Below are positions 40,065-53,193 of a stretch of 64,000 nucleotides of DNA, piece after piece. The stretch covers positions 620,001 through 684,000 of the forward strand of contig WACJ01000193.1 of NCBI GenBank assembly GCA_008973525.1, given 5' to 3'. The first letter of the stretch is position 1. The number at the start of each line of letters is the position of its first letter. The notes under the pieces were generated by a model that was not told the DNA's origin, ran no database searches, and was given only the letters and a program-made list of their open reading frames with translations. The stretch is from Stenopsyche tienmushanensis (lineage: Eukaryota; Arthropoda; Insecta; Trichoptera; Stenopsychidae). A program made the position numbers and the translations under genes.

Positions 40065-40258
40065 GGCCCAATCTACATTATGGTGCCGTTGACGGTTCGA
40101 TCTCGCTCCAATCCCGGTCCGATCAAATATTCTTACACAAGTAACAATCAGAGTATTCACACTAACGGATCGTTCCAATCCCGTTTTTTGTATGAGAATA
40201 TTTGACCGGACTGAGAGCGAGATCGAACCGTTACTGGCACCATGATGTGGATCGGGCC
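40065..40258. mobile_element. Tourist-like MITE (PIF/Harbinger type), 194 bp
   Basis: The two halves are long inverted repeats: GGCCCAATCTACATTATGGT from the left and GGCCCGATCCACATCATGGT from the right, both continuing GCC and then ACGGTTCGATCTCGCTC. TAA occurs immediately on each side (40062-40064 and 40259-40261), the target duplication typical of PIF/Harbinger MITEs. A nearly complete foldback with no coding capacity. Confidence 0.75.
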
Positions 40259-41245
40259 TAAACGATTCTCCATCTCTTTTCGATCAACTGTCGCTTGGAG
40301 TTTCACTTTTCGTGACGTTTAAGCCAATTTGCTCTATCACGCCAATCAAAGTTTCTCTTAAAAAAGTGTTTAGGCAAAGTATTTTGTATATGGCTATTGA
40401 TTGAGATGCCAGTAGATAGTCGATCTGCATTGGGTGGATACATTACGTATATTTGGGTAGCAGCCCTTGGCCGAAATTAATATTTTACATAATGTATAAT
40501 AAAGACAAGGTCTACCGCAAGAAAATCGACATACCACTGTGTATAGTTATGAACAAGAAAAAAGTATTTTATATAAAAAATCAATATGAGATGTTCGGGA
40601 AGCATGCCAAGAATAAGCAGACTTCTTATAAGAAACATTTAAATGTTGTATTCAATGATGATTTAATCCTTTGTGCGTCGGGATTTCTCGGCCATTTTAT
40701 CAGGACATTCAAAATATTGTGAGTCATTTGAGCAAAATATCGATACAACAGTTGAATTATTGAAGCAGACTCGTTTAACTGTAATCTATCGTCGACACAC
40801 AGCCTTGGGAAAATGTATCGTTCACACGTTACATTCCGGTTTTTCTATCGGCAATGAAAACTGTTATTGATGTCTTCTATTGTTCAAGAAGCGGAATGCC
40901 ATCGCAATCAGACAAGACACAAATGCACAAAATTAACGGTTCTAAATACTTCGATTCGGCTCAAAATTATTGACACATTATGCAGATAGGAAAGTCTTAA
41001 AAGACATGAATAATTCAATCGTGGATGTTCGTTACATAAGAGTTGCTTTTAGATGTAATTTATTATTCAATATTATATGCATAACTTCCGTTCCAAAGTA
41101 GCAGACGAGATGCCTTCGAAAATATTAATACGAGCCCAATCACGAACTGGGTAGAAATGCCCAAAAATCTTCGAAAAATTCCATGGTGTATATTATAATT
41201 AATCATCGGCGAAAAATAAGCGATTTTATTTAAAAACGCCCTTAA

Positions 41246-41345
41246 CACTTTTTTGACCGGTGATGCGTATGTTGCATCATCACTGGTTAGATCACTTGTG
41301 GCCGCATGATACTACATATGCATCATGATCGCGCCGACCGTTCGT
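41246..41345 (+). repeat. MITE-C copy with hairpin core
   Basis: It starts TTAACAC, then ACCGGTGATGCGTATGTTGC with the hairpin GATGCGTATGTTGCATC and GGCCGCATGATAC. The related stretch at 52989-53069 contains GGCCGGTGATGCATACGTTG and GATGCGGCCACGACATTG, and a fragment (GATGCGGCCACGATAGTG) is at 50301. TTAA boundaries suggest a piggyBac-mobilised family. Confidence 0.45.
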
Positions 41346-41349
41346 GGCC

Positions 41350-41880
41350 GGTATTGCAGCATATACAAGCAATTGCTGATATTTTGGAAGAAAGATTGGC
41401 TAGCTAAATAAAAATTCGATAATGGTTCGAAAAATTTCGTTACGGTAATATGAATCTCGATTATACGCCCAAAATCATTATGAAGGATGAACATATGAGA
41501 GCCACAGTGGAAACTAATCCCCATACAACAGCCATTGAATTAAAATCATAAACTGAGTCGCTAAAAGGCGTTTACTTCATTGATAATTCGATTTTTAATT
41601 GAATTACTACTTGTAATAAAAAGTGGATATTGTATGATAGCAAAAAAAAAGGTTTATAAAATGATTAAATGCAAATAAAGCTCCAGGATATGCCCCAAAA
41701 GCAAAAAACTTACGGTGAATATGTGGTTCAGGAATAATTAATTCCCTCTTCTTTAAACCAGGCGATTCATATCATCCAAAATTGATTGAATATGAATGCA
41801 AAATTAATTATAAACCGACAATGCTGGACCATACGCAGCTCGAATTACCACATTTTTGGCCACTTGGAATATCTTTTAAT
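41350..41880 (+). pseudogene. mariner transposase relic
   Basis: Plus-strand blocks in order are WFEKFRYGNMNL near 41415, RATVETNPHTTAIELKS near 41490 (the second helix-turn-helix), KKWILYDSKKK near 41620 and LKLQDMPQKQKTYGEYVV-type sequence near 41680. These correspond to WF.KFRSGD, ...EANP..T..EL and DEKWI.YDN.KR of mariner/SETMAR transposases. The C-terminus is lost in stops; a MITE-A copy follows directly at 41906. Confidence 0.7.
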
Positions 41881-41905
41881 AGATTTTAAAAAAAGTGATT
41901 CTAAA

Positions 41906-42043
41906 AAACCCTCACGCAGTACTATGATATGTATTTGGTACACTATATGAAATTCTGAACCCCGTATCTATTATACTTCATATAGATATTCCCATAATTA
42001 GAGTTGAATTGTAGTAAATATATCATGGCGAAGGAAAGGTTAA
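41906..42043 (-). repeat. MITE-A copy, both ends preserved
   Basis: The minus-strand reading begins TTAACCTTTCCTTCGCCATG (TTAA at 42040-42043) and ends ATGATATG-type sequence TATCATAGTACTGCGTGAGG. The two ends are imperfect inverted repeats (CATGATATATTTACTACA against TATGATATGTATTTGGTACA). At about 138 bp it defines the short form of the family. Confidence 0.6.
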
Positions 42044-44204
42044 AAGCATAAAATATGTCTAATAAATCGGCGTTTTGGAGGATTTAAAAACGTCGCGAAA
42101 TATTAGCAATGTCGATACTTTCAAGAAAAAATTATCTCGATAATCTTCGCATGCATTAAGAGCTGAAATCTCATTGTAATTTGCCACGAAGCCTTTGGAC
42201 TAGCTGCAAATGTTGATTTTGCGATATTTCCCTGTAAATTGCATTGTTGTACATCAACAATGGGTAATATTGTCTAATCTTCGATTTGATCTGTGAATAT
42301 TTCAATTATGTAGATGTGAGCGCAAAAATAATGCACGCTAAATGCAATTGTTAAAGATAATAAACGTTTATAACGTGCCAATACATTTGGGAAGTCTTGT
42401 AGCAATTTATATATTTTATCTTGTTTAATGGTGCGCATTTATATTAATCAAAAACGTGACACAGGGTGTGTATCATTAGGCAGAATCCGTCGTTGTCAGC
42501 GCTATGGTTCACATGCTGTGTCATCGTCCATTACATCTGCTGTGGATGTTATCCATCCGATTGATTGCGGAATTAAATAAATTATTTAATGGGTTTTGCA
42601 ATTTGGCGTTGAACTATTTAACCGTTTTCCATTGTTGGTCGTCAATATTTCTGATCTGAAAGTATAAATTGCCTTTTCTTCCACAGATGATGATGGCTCA
42701 TGATGTTGTATAATCGTTGTCGTATCATAGATTGATGGCCACAAAAATTGATAATAATTATAGCGTCGGATTGAAAAATGTTGGCATCAATTAATCATTC
42801 CGCAAAACGATCTTCACTATACTTTCTCACGAATCACACAAGTGGCGCATGGAAGTATCAATTACGAAAGGTTAAAATAATAAGCCTGCGTTGGATAGGA
42901 ACACTCTACGGCCAATTTGAGGAATGCGGCCCAGGTCACAGCATCACACACAAATGCTCCCAGATATGAGGTCGCGATGGACGCAGAATTATGTGAATTA
43001 TTCACGCGGGGAAAGGAGTGAAAGGCCGGACGTGTGCAAGAGTCGAATCCAAGATCTGCATTCACGTTTCGTCTCCATCAGACGAACTTGGACCCGTTCC
43101 TAACATACCAGATATTAAAACTTGCACGTGTCGACGATACCCGTGTCTCGGAACGAGCCCGAAGAAAGGTCATTCCCATACTGCGACTCTGTGACGACAT
43201 AGGAAATTTGCACTGGCAGAATCGGCGACGGAATTCGCACATCCGAGTCCGTTATTTGGACAAACAATTCCACTCTATCAGCCGAACGAAAATAGAGTCG
43301 CCGTCCGAGTTTATGGTCTATTTCTGGAGATGATCTGACGCATGAAGGTAGTTGACTAAATAATAAAATCAGTCTAATTAGAGCGAAATTGTCGTCGCAT
43401 CGCCGTGACAAGGCCGTCGATCAAACGCGTCCCATATACGTGACGCGTTCCAAATGCGCTTTGTTGGATCCGATCGATTATTATCATCAAATCATCATTC
43501 ATCCAATGCAAGAAGTAAATAATTCCATCATTTCCACAAAGATTCCGACGATAAATCAAACACCTACAGCGATAAGCCCGAATTTTGGCATCACACCAAA
43601 GAGCTGACAGCACGATGAGTACATATCATTGTATTAACTATGCATAATACGTTTGAAGACACATTGTAAATATTTAATTATAACATGATGAGAATGAAAA
43701 TATAAAAGGCATGGCCAAAAATATTGCCTTTATCGATTAAATGGACGGATTCCACGAGCGTGGTTTCTCGTGCATGGTTTACTAGCATGCAGTAAAATGA
43801 TGACATTTTTACTTCAATATTGATCAACCAAATCATATTATCACAGTGAGGCCATACGTAGTCCATTTCAGAATTGGGGGCGTTTCATTATCCATTCATA
43901 AATAGGGATTACTTTCATAACGCATTGAAGATAGTATTATATTACATCCGAGCTTTAACCGAGTTGTTATTTGTGAAGACTCACCCTGCGGGTCACCAGG
44001 GTGAACGTATCGAATAACGCGTTCGTGGCCATTTCAAATAGAGGATTGTGTAATTTTAAAGCGTAAGCAGCTTTCCTTGGAGCATAGTTGATCATGACTA
44101 CGATATTGATTTTAATAGAATAATAGAAGTCCAGTTTTAATGGCGTCTTACCTTTAGGAATTCTACATCAAAATCGAAAAATCTTATCGTTGATGATCAT
44201 ATTT
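42044..44204. other. Stretch without a supported gene
   Basis: About 2.2 kb of mixed composition with CpG-rich patches (43050-43450). Short overlapping open frames exist on both strands but none is recognisable or conserved among copies. No mobile-element ends were identified. Confidence 0.4.
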
Positions 44205-44474
44205 TTACCCCTCAAAGAGGTAAGACACAGTGTTGTGTCCAAATTCCAGTGATTCACGAAGAGAGTATCTTTTGTACATCGTATATGTTTACTTGAAGAA
44301 ATTACCGAATATTATGTGCTATCGACAGTGTTTATTTATGTATGTACAACCTTCATACACGCTACGACGGTCATGAGAGATAAATGGATTTGTACGGATG
44401 ATAAATGGCGAACAAGCAAATATAGCATCTAAGATTATGATGATTTTAAATTAGGTCACTACTCAAAGCTTTAA
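44205..44474 (+). repeat. MITE-B copy 2
   Basis: It opens TTACCCCTCAAAGAGGTAAG, then ACACAGTGTTGTGTCC, GTTTACTTGAAGAAATTACC, CACGCTACGACGGTC and GGATGATAAATGGCG, closing with TAGGTCACTACTCAAAGC and TTAA at 44471-44474. The internal deletion is different from that of copy 1. Confidence 0.7.
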
Positions 44475-46249
44475 AATAGAAGATACTAGTATATTGAATT
44501 TCTATTAAAGATTTTGGCAAGATTTTAGCGATCGATGGACCGTAAAGTCTTATTGCTATTTTCAATATATAGCAATGTAAAATTCAATTTATTTCAGAGC
44601 AAAAAATGTGACTTACACCACTCTCATAATTACCGCAACAAATACTGATTTTTACGGCTGACAAATGACCGTTAAAATCTACTATCCACGAGTTGCCATC
44701 TAACGATAGCTAATAGTACCGTTGGATTGCATTTTTGCATTACCCCCGTTACGACCAAATCGATTTGAAGTCATCGGATACACAGGAAAAACTTGATGAT
44801 TGTTGACGAAGAAGGTCAATGAATACTAAAATATTGCATTTTCAGCATTCTCAATTAAGTAGATAAAAGCTTTTCTTGGAAGATTTCTATAAACGTGTAT
44901 TATTTTTACGACAAGTTAAACCTTTTTCATTTCATTTTTCAACAGAAAGACTCTCTTCTCTAAATAACTATTTATTCCACACGAGAGAGAGATTTGGCTG
45001 CAGGAAGGACGATCTCCCGCAGCCAAGGCTAACCGACGACTCTCCCCGACTATTGCATGGGGATGTTAAATCTCCCACACTACACTATGTTGATATATCC
45101 TCGACTTACGAGTTTGCATTCCATATTATACAGGCATACGAAATATAACATTGTCGCCTAAATTATGCTAATTTTTGGATTTAAAAAAAATCGCAATGCA
45201 AAGTCATTCTAAGGTCCATGGATTTATTGTCATCGGCGGTGTATTCATGTGCCTTATTACAAATTATGATCGTAAGCACGATCATAATGCTCGATTGAGC
45301 GATCTCGAGATATTTTTTTAAATACTTATATAAATAGCAACTTTCTATATTTAGAATCGCATGAATTTCGGCAGTAAAAATGTAAATATTCGTCTAAAAA
45401 AATACTATTTAGCATATGTTTATGTAAATATTGACATATTCTCGGTATTTGTGAGCCGCTTAACGCGATTGATGTTGGGGGGCTTCGCGAGTTCAATCGG
45501 GAAGTCCTATACTCCATACATTCTTGGGGCGGATGAATTACGAATGTTCAAAGACAATGTATTCTTCGGCGCAATGATATTGTCGTCGAATTAAAGCCTC
45601 GCCGCGATTCGCGTTCTCACGTCCTTTCGCCGATGACGTACGCGCGCGAGACGCGGCCAATTAATGTTTTTATCGTGCGCCGAGTTTGAATGCAACGCGA
45701 CGACAAAGGATAACGGCGCTGCGTTTTTATGCTCGCCGCTTCGAAATGTTGAATCAATATCACCATGCGGCCTTGATTCCGCAGATATCATCTCTTCAAT
45801 TCCGAGTGCAACATTGAAGCGCTCGTTTTCCATCCGGTAATTGATTGAGACTTGGGAAGTCTTGCCATTCAGCGCAAGATGATGGCATCTCGCGGGATGT
45901 GTACGAAACTGTAATTTGCCAGATGCAATTATGCATGCAACAATAAAAACATGGCACCATCCTTAGACAGCTCACCTTGGGGATTTGCATATAAACCGAG
46001 GACCTTGAAAGAGTCTCAGTCTTTCGAGGTTCGCCATTATGTGAAAAGACGAGATTGCTTTTTTCTGCTAAAGTGCATGGTCTAGCCATGAGCTGTACGT
46101 TTTTGCATTAATAAATTCGAATAGTATTAATATTTGAGACAGTCATTTAAAAGGAACCTTCCTATGTTCAAACTTAAAGACAAATTAATTACAACACGGC
46201 GATTTGTGGGAATGCTGACTATATCAAGCTGATGGATTTGATTGAACTC
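44475..46249. other. Stretch without a supported gene
   Basis: About 1.8 kb. A CpG-rich patch lies at 45590-45840. No coding exon, RNA gene or element ends could be supported. Confidence 0.4.
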
Positions 46250-46355
46250 GAACCTATGACCTCTGACTGTTCAGATCCAGGTCAAATTTTGCTACACCAA
46301 GCATCCGGACAATGAGAGGTCATCGCTTCGAATCCAAATGGGCTGAATTAATTTT
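46228..46355. repeat. Possible tRNA-derived SINE fragments
   Basis: Two tRNA-like pieces lie back to back. On the minus strand, AGAGGTCATAGGTTCGAGTT contains a near B-box. On the plus strand, AAGCATCCGGACAATGAGAG, then GTCATCGCTTCGAATCCAAA, resembles the A-to-B box part of a tRNA and the sequences near 59.05 kb. No foldable intact tRNA is present. Confidence 0.35.
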
Positions 46356-47679
46356 TCCAGGTCGTTTCTTGATTGATACCAAATCGCTCATTGTAACGTC
46401 ATCTGGCCACGTTTCGATCGCTTAACATTTGATTCGACGATCGTCGAAGAATTTCGCAGCATCCGACACGTATTCCATCCAAAGTGGCGAGTTCAACTCG
46501 TCGACCATTCCATTGCTAAAATCTAATAAAGCTGTCATACCGCATTTAAAGAGTTCAACGTCGAATTTAACCCTCGGCGTTGCGATCGAATTAATTCCGC
46601 AAATATTCCGAATCCCGACATGTTAAATCCTTAATGTCGACACCGAGCATAAATCTTGAAGCTCGAAGACTTAAAACTTTACTGCCGAGCTGTAATGGGA
46701 ATTTACATGGGAATAACGCAGATGAATGGCCCCTCGGGTATTACATTTTATATGGGATATTTTTTACATTCCTGTATCGCAGAGCGAATTTAATTCGCCA
46801 CGGGAAAAAAGGTCGTCTTAAGGGAGCGGAGACGTTTTCTTGCGTTTTTCTTGGATCCGGCTGAGCTTATCTTCAATTAGTATAAGGTCTACTTCATTTC
46901 GTCTATTTGAGTTGTTCTCGAGGCTTAATTCAATAGATCATTCGGTCCTCGGGCAAAGATATCGTATTTCTCAGCGACTTGTATGTACAATTCATTAAAT
47001 GACTATTGCGGTGGGTTTTTTTTTGGCCGTTCATCAATTGAATTTAAATCTTGCACAAACAACGAAGAATCAAAAGCCTATCTCCAGCATCATAAAAAGA
47101 TTCAATGTAGCTTTTCGAGCAGTCGAAGGCTAACTTCTGTAAAGCACGGCCTTCAGAGTTGCGGTTTGAGATTTAAATTCGAGCTTACATTGTGCTTTAT
47201 TTTTCTTTGAATGCTGCCTGGCGTTCAGCGAGAAACACATAAAATCCCTTTTAACCCTTTCGAGCCGAATGACCTCGGCGAAAAATCATAAAATCGATCA
47301 TGAAACATGCACGAAACAAAGATAGCGCTCGACGCTTTGCTGTCGATCTATTCCGATGTATGCGAGATAAAAGCGTTATTTTGGATACACTAATGATAAA
47401 GGCAATTTTTAGAGATTAAGGGCAACGGCTATAAAAACATCCAATAAGGATTTGATATGCTTGATTGAACTTTGCGAAAATTTCGCCGAAATATGTATAT
47501 TGTGCAAACAGACGTTATATCTTATGGACCGTTCCGGTTTTATCGGTTATGCCATAAAGACAACGCCATTACCCTGTTGCCAAAGATTCCCATGCTGATG
47601 TAAAATATAGCGGATCTGATTTTTTTCATTTATAGAATCAATATTGTATCGACAATCTGTCGTTTGTATATCCATGAGA
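46356..47679. other. Stretch without a supported gene
   Basis: About 1.3 kb, moderately CpG-rich, with short open frames only. Nothing recognisable was found on either strand. Confidence 0.4.
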
Positions 47680-47967
47680 ACTCAAAGAGGTAAGACACAA
47701 TGTTGTGTCCGAATTCCAATAAAGAGTATTGCGTACATCGTACGATTGTATAGATCGTTAACCCAAATTTATCGACCAATAATGATATGTGCATGTTATA
47801 ATATCGAATACTGTGTGCTATCGACAGTGTTTATTTATTTATGCACAAGCTTTGTACACGCTGCGACGGTCCTCATAGATACGTGGATTTGTATGGATGA
47901 TAAGCGGCGGACAAGCAAATATAGCATCTATGACGATTTTTAATTAGCTCACTACTCAGAGGGTTAA
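47680..47967 (+). repeat. MITE-B copy 3
   Basis: ACTCAAAGAGGTAAGACACA starts it, followed by ATGTTGTGTCCGAATTCC, ATCGTACGATTGTATAGATC, GACAGTGTTTATTTATTTAT, GCTGCGACGGTCCTCATAG and the closing GCTCACTACTCAGAGGGTTAA-type end (TTAA at 47964-47967). Confidence 0.7.
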
Positions 47968-48561
47968 TAGTCCACGATTCGAAAGCATACATTGCTCATT
48001 TATTTCGATAATTTATCCACATTTCAACGCTTGGATGATATCTAACACGCATCGCCTAATGCATATTTATACAGCATAGTTTTGCTTCGAACTGAAATAT
48101 CTGAGAATTGAATAAAATCGCTAAGCGCATCGCAGAATCGATGTAAAACCCGGTATAACCGCAAAAAATATTTTTAGTAGATCATCGATTGCATACGAGC
48201 GTTCGTGTTGTTGCTATCCGCATAATAACAGTATTTAGACGCCAAACATAAAGCGGCAATTTTTTATTTAATAACTCCAAGATAGTTAGCGATCTTTAGT
48301 GCGTATTAAAATATAAATGTTGTGCTATGGCGTATCATTATCTATCTTGAACGATCGACCACAAAACGCTTTGATTGCGAAAAGTACACGGCGGAGGATG
48401 AGGGTTGAGATATTGCCGTTTTTTATGAAGCGGTCGATTTATTGAACATTTTTATGTGCGCGCGCACGCTTTGGGGAAATGTACGAGTCCGATCGAAAGC
48501 GTGTGCCCTAGATGCACATTTAAATATGTATATATATATATTTTAAATGCATTGGTTTTGA

Positions 48562-48870
48562 TCCCTTAAAGAGGAGTCAGACAGAGACGGAGAGTGTCTT
48601 GCACGTTGAGTTTGGAGAGAAACACACGTACATCGTACGATTGTATACATCATTAACCCAAATTTATCGACTGATAATTATATGATTAATTGATTTTAAG
48701 AGTATTGCTTATGTTTACTTGAAGAAATTACCGAATATTGTGTGCTTTTGATAGTGTTTATTTATTTAAATACAAGCTTCATACACGCTGCGACGGTCCT
48801 GATAGATAAGTGGATTTGTACGGATAATAAATGGCGGACATTTAAATTAACTTACTACTCAAAGGGTTAA
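48562..48870 (+). repeat. MITE-B copy 4
   Basis: TCCCTTAAAGAGGAGTCAGA opens it, with GACGGAGAGTGTCTTGC and the shared GTACATCGTACGATTGTATA block. It then has GCTGCGACGGTCCTGATAG and CTTACTACTCAAAGGG followed by TTAA at 48867-48870. It combines internal segments that are separately missing from copies 1-3. Confidence 0.7.
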
Positions 48871-48899
48871 ACAGATACATGTCCAAAAAGAAGAGATGT

Positions 48900-49320
48900 T
48901 AAAAATATGCGGTAGGGTGTTAAGTGATGGTGGACGAAGCTGGGTGTCGGTGGGTGGTGGTGGGTGACGATGGATGGTGGTGGGGATTCGGTCGTCAATG
49001 AAAATGTTGGTAGCCACTGACGGAGTGGCAAGTGGCACGTGCAAGTTTCGCAAGTGGCGCGCGGGGGGCGGCGGCGAGAGGGGGGCAAGGTCGAAGCGGG
49101 CCGCACCGTTAGCATTCCGGTCGGCCGCATTCCGCGAACGGGCGCTCCGCCCCCCGCTCGCGCTGCACCCGCTGCATGACTCGTTACCGCGGCTGCAAGT
49201 AGACCAAGACGGAGGCTGCCGAAGACTCGAGGAGATCCCGGATCCGCTCAAGGACGACGACCCCGAGTTTCTCCCTAGATAGATTCGCTCGAGAAAAGTA
49301 GATGCTCCAACAAACGAGTC
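48900..49320. other. GC-rich island with open frames on both strands
   Basis: A G+C-rich patch with GGTGGGTGG-type repeats (48930-48990) and a CpG-rich core (49040-49180). The minus strand is open for 175 codons (49386-48859), Ser- and Pro-rich at the end. The plus strand is open for about 100 codons. No homology was recognised and no splice context decides a frame. It is a candidate promoter or 5' exon, possibly for shep, which lies downstream on the minus strand. Confidence 0.35.
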
Positions 49321-49914
49321 CAGCAACCCATTGAAAAGTGATGCAAACTCGCGGACACAACCATAAGACAAAACACGGGTCTGCACAACTAATGATGATG
49401 ATCGATAATCTGATAGTTGGGTATTCTCAGAATACCCGGATGCTAAAATATAAGCAGATCTAAAAATATTTATGGAAACGAAGATGAATGTGGCAAAAGC
49501 TTCGGAACAGCTGATGCATCGACCGTCTTTTTCGGATCTATAATTAAAATCCGTAATAACAATGAGAAACTACCGAATGATCCATCCGATCATTTCACAT
49601 CAATCGGCATTCCATTTTCCATTCGTCTTGCTGAAAACGCTCAATCATCTGACAATATTAGCAGAATCTGCAATCTAGAGTTCAAGCGATGAATCACGAA
49701 CATCAAAGAGTGTAAGCAATCTGGAAAACCCTGATGTCACTGCTGATAGGCAAATAATAGATATTTACAGGAAGCAACATTGGGGGAAACCCGCGATAAA
49801 GAGGAAAATATGATACATTTACATCATTCAAATTTGTTGATGGATATAGAGTAAATCATGTTTGGATATATGCGGTTTAAAAATCGACTTTGAATTCATA
49901 CAAAACCATAAATA

Positions 49915-50275
49915 TCTTTCCCTTCCGGTGATGTATTTACTACACCTCGATTTTAATAATGGGAATATCGATATGAAATATGATAGATACGGGGTTCAGA
50001 ATTGTTATATTCCTCCGTTATACAATAAAGAATCACATTAAAGTATTATAGTATGTAAGTATTCATCAGCAGCGACGGAAATAAATAATTTGTCGAGAAA
50101 TCGGGAATTTTACGAGTTTTAGTCCGTGTCTCAGCAGAAAGGAATTTTATTAGTTACATTGATGGTGTTATAAGAAAATGGGGGCTCACGCGGTCATCAA
50201 GTCGAACTAGCATTTAAATTTTCTGATGACGATATCTTCGACGAGTGTGGAGGCTGAACGCGGATGCTACATCTA
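49915..50275 (+). pseudogene. MITE-A sequence joined to a hAT transposase tail, second copy
   Basis: It starts CTTTCCCTTCCGGTGATGTA, continues with the MITE-A body (GAATATCGATATGAAATATG, GCGACGGAAATAAATAATTT), then TCGGGAATTTTACGAGTTTT and CGAACTAGCATTTAAATTTT. The last part is the same hAT tail coding region as at 31868 (LAFKF, SSTSVEAER), cut off at about 50275. It shows that the junction is a family feature and not local. Confidence 0.6.
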
Positions 50276-52988
50276 TTAAAAGGAAGTGTTTGCTAATTTG
50301 ATGCGGCCACGATAGTGTTAATAAAAATAAAGGCAATGGATAATCACATAATCCATCTCATAAAATGTCGCATCCCCGACTTACGATCATCGCATTGTTC
50401 GATCATCTCAATCATATAAATCCAGTGATGCGTGAAATTCTGATATTCAGGATTCGTCACGTCGCTCAGATAATCCGCCGAGGAATGTTTCGTGACCGAA
50501 TGAAAGCAAATTTGTTTAATTTATTTACCACGAAGGAGTCCATCGCTCCATCGGGTCCCGAATAATGTCCGATGAAGATTTATATCTTAGAAAAATTCCG
50601 AACGTCACAACTCCGAAGCGAGCCATCGTATCGTATGTCAACGTGAATAAAAGCTCTCAAGTTATTCAGGACCCACAATAAAACGATATCATCCCTTTTT
50701 TTTTCTTCGGCAGGGAGGCCCGTACCTGGCAAAAAGTGTGCGCTGGGTTAACGACCCACTGACTGAATGCTAATCTAACGCTACATGCTCTTTGTGTGTT
50801 AGTGGACTATTATCCGAATCGGCGGAAAAGCGACCGAATATATTCGGATTCACGTGTAAACTCGTATGCCGCGGGCGAGTCGGCGGACGCGTGTAAGCGA
50901 TTGCAACCGAATACCTTCATCGATTACGCCCTAAACAGGTTTGCCCTTCATTGTGAAGAAATTTTAATGCATTTTTTCGAGTGCTCGTACTATTTCACCG
51001 TGTCCAAATTATAGATTATGAGATTGGTCCATTTATCTGAGAATCGAATCTCGGTTCAGAGATAGATTGTCCGGTCGCGCGTACAAACGAACGGGCGAGA
51101 CCAAAATAACAGAGAGACACTAAAATATCACGAGACCGAAACAATAGAAACAATGTGGGACTATCGAGACACGATTAGGATCACATCAAGTGTGACTGTC
51201 AAATCACCGAGAAATAATGCAAAACTTCGCCTTGGGCGGCGGAAATCCGTGCCAGATGCATTAAGATGAATTGGTCATCTTCAAATCGTTCATATGCTTA
51301 TTCTTAAGGATGAAGGCAATCTCCATGGGATAATTTTCTGGCGAAAGGATTTATCATGCGTTGATAGATATGTGATGAAGATATATGAATACAAAATTTT
51401 AATAAGAGATGATCTATGAATGATTTATTGCCAATCCAAACGCATACGCAAACAGAGAACGCCAAATCAAATTTTTAATTCAATGCCAGTTTATCATAGT
51501 GAATTGCTAATGCATTTAAGTAATAGATTGAGGTGCTTTAATTATTTAGAACAGCGAGTGGTTATTAAAACGCAAGGACTTGCTTGGATCATGAAGTGAT
51601 TTTGATTTCGATGCGTTAAATGACATCAGCACACCCAGGTGGAATATTATAAATTGTATTATTCATTCGCATATGTTAAAGAATTTTAGTTAAATCATAA
51701 CTAATTCAGTAATATTTGCAAAGTTATATGAGGAGAGACTTTAATTTAAATATATAAAAATTGTTGTTGCGATAAGAGATAGGTAAAATAAATAAGATGT
51801 AAATTGCATCTGAGATTCAAAATATGATAGTGCAGATGAAAACGATTAAGTTATAAAACATTTTACATATTCAGCGTAAATTTAGACAGATTTCATTGCC
51901 AAACGCAAACAATCGAAAATTAAACAAATATGAATATTTGGCCGATAAGATACCATCTTCGCTAAATGATGATTAATTGTGATGATGAAGAAAGCCTTGC
52001 GTAACATTAATATACAATGTTTTCGATCATTTTATTTGATCTTATGGTCGTGGCATATGAAATTACCATGGCGTCTGATGATAGTCGATGAAAATCGCAT
52101 TTGAGGCGCGTAACACAAACGTGTTACGCGCGTAAACAGTGACTGCGCTATTCGTAACAAGTCCTTAAAAAAAATTTTTTACGGAGCACAACATCATCGG
52201 AGGGATGTCCGTCTGGGAAGCTATGTTGGACAGGATAACGTCCACGGGATAGCTGAAATTAGACTCGAAAAATGAAATGGATGCAGGATATGAATGCGGT
52301 CAACGCGCCATGGATTATAATTATACCCGAATGTAAATATTTTGGTAATTTACAAATTTCTTGGAATACATAAAATGATAAAAAGTATTATCACAGTCTG
52401 TACTGGTCAGAGCATCAGTAGACCACAGCGATAAAGCGGCTGTACTAAAAAAAAAATCAGCTGTACGAAGCGGTGGCCTTGGTCGTGACCTAAGGCATAC
52501 CTGCCCAGCGATACATCCCTACTTATCATCAGGCAAAACCAAGTCGCCAGGGCCTCAAAAATACAACAACGAAGCGCACAAATGTCAAGCAACCGACGTT
52601 TAGAATGCGTGACGAAGCAGAAGCCCCATATGATATCGTCGGACGCTAAGCTGCAACGACTTTGCTCCCCTCTTTAGCCTCCGAAGCAACTTAAAACAGT
52701 TATAAACGCTATAACGAAAATTATGAATTTTTGCCGAGCACTCAATTAAGTCGCAAAACTACATCCGAATAAAGCTACAGAGCACGATTTGCAGACAATC
52801 CATTTATGCCGATTAATGCAACGTAACGTCGCCGAAGAGTCATCGACATTTGATAAACGGACTGCTACGATAAAAAGTCCTAGTGGGCACACAAACATCA
52901 CGGCAAAATTGAACGAACGCATTAAATTCTCAATTATAAGCGTGGATTTGCTGCGCGTTTGACGCTTGTGAATCCGTGGGAACGCCTT
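50276..52988. other. Stretch without a supported gene
   Basis: About 2.7 kb, CpG-rich to 51.3 kb and AT-rich afterwards. The block near 51315 (GGCAATCTCCATGG) matches in inverted form the block near 36408 (TATGGAGATTGCC), indicating another low-copy repeat. No coding exon was supported. Confidence 0.4.
52106..52131. other. Perfect 11-bp inverted repeat, 4-base loop
   Basis: GCGCGTAACAC, the loop AAAC, then GTGTTACGCGC. A clean GC-rich hairpin in AT-rich DNA; it could fold in RNA or be a palindrome left by an excised element. No role is evident. Confidence 0.6.
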
Positions 52989-53069
52989 CGTGGCCGGTGA
53001 TGCATACGTTGCATCATCGCGGGTTTGATGGCGGCCGCATGCTCTTTGATGCGGCCACGACATTGTTAA
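52989..53069 (-). repeat. MITE-C copy abutting MITE-A
   Basis: The minus strand begins TTAACAATGTCGTGGCCGCA and ends at GCCACGAAGG. It contains GATGCAACGTATGCATC, a self-complementary core. It shares its TTAA (53066-53069) with the following MITE-A copy, so two TTAA elements sit back to back. Confidence 0.45.
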
Positions 53070-53193
53070 CCATGATGTATTTACTCGACTCTAATAATGG
53101 CAATATCGAAATGAAATATAATTGATGCGGGCTTCAGAATTTCATATGGTGTACCAAATACATATCATAGTAACGCATGGATTAAAAGGTTAA
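53066..53193 (+). repeat. MITE-A copy, complete short form with TTAA on both sides
   Basis: TTAACCATGATGTATTTACT opens it and ATAGTAACGCATGGATTAAA with AGG precede the closing TTAA at 53190-53193. The 128-bp length, imperfect inverted ends and TTAA duplication fit a piggyBac-mobilised MITE. Confidence 0.65.

Noticed and set aside
40453..40870. Two overlapping plus-strand frames as a transposase
   Set aside because: Translations have some coding feel but no catalytic or DNA-binding motif that I can recognise.
48859..49386. 175-codon open frame on the minus strand as a gene
   Set aside because: It lies in a GC-rich island with open frames on both strands; composition is low-complexity and no homology or splice support is visible.
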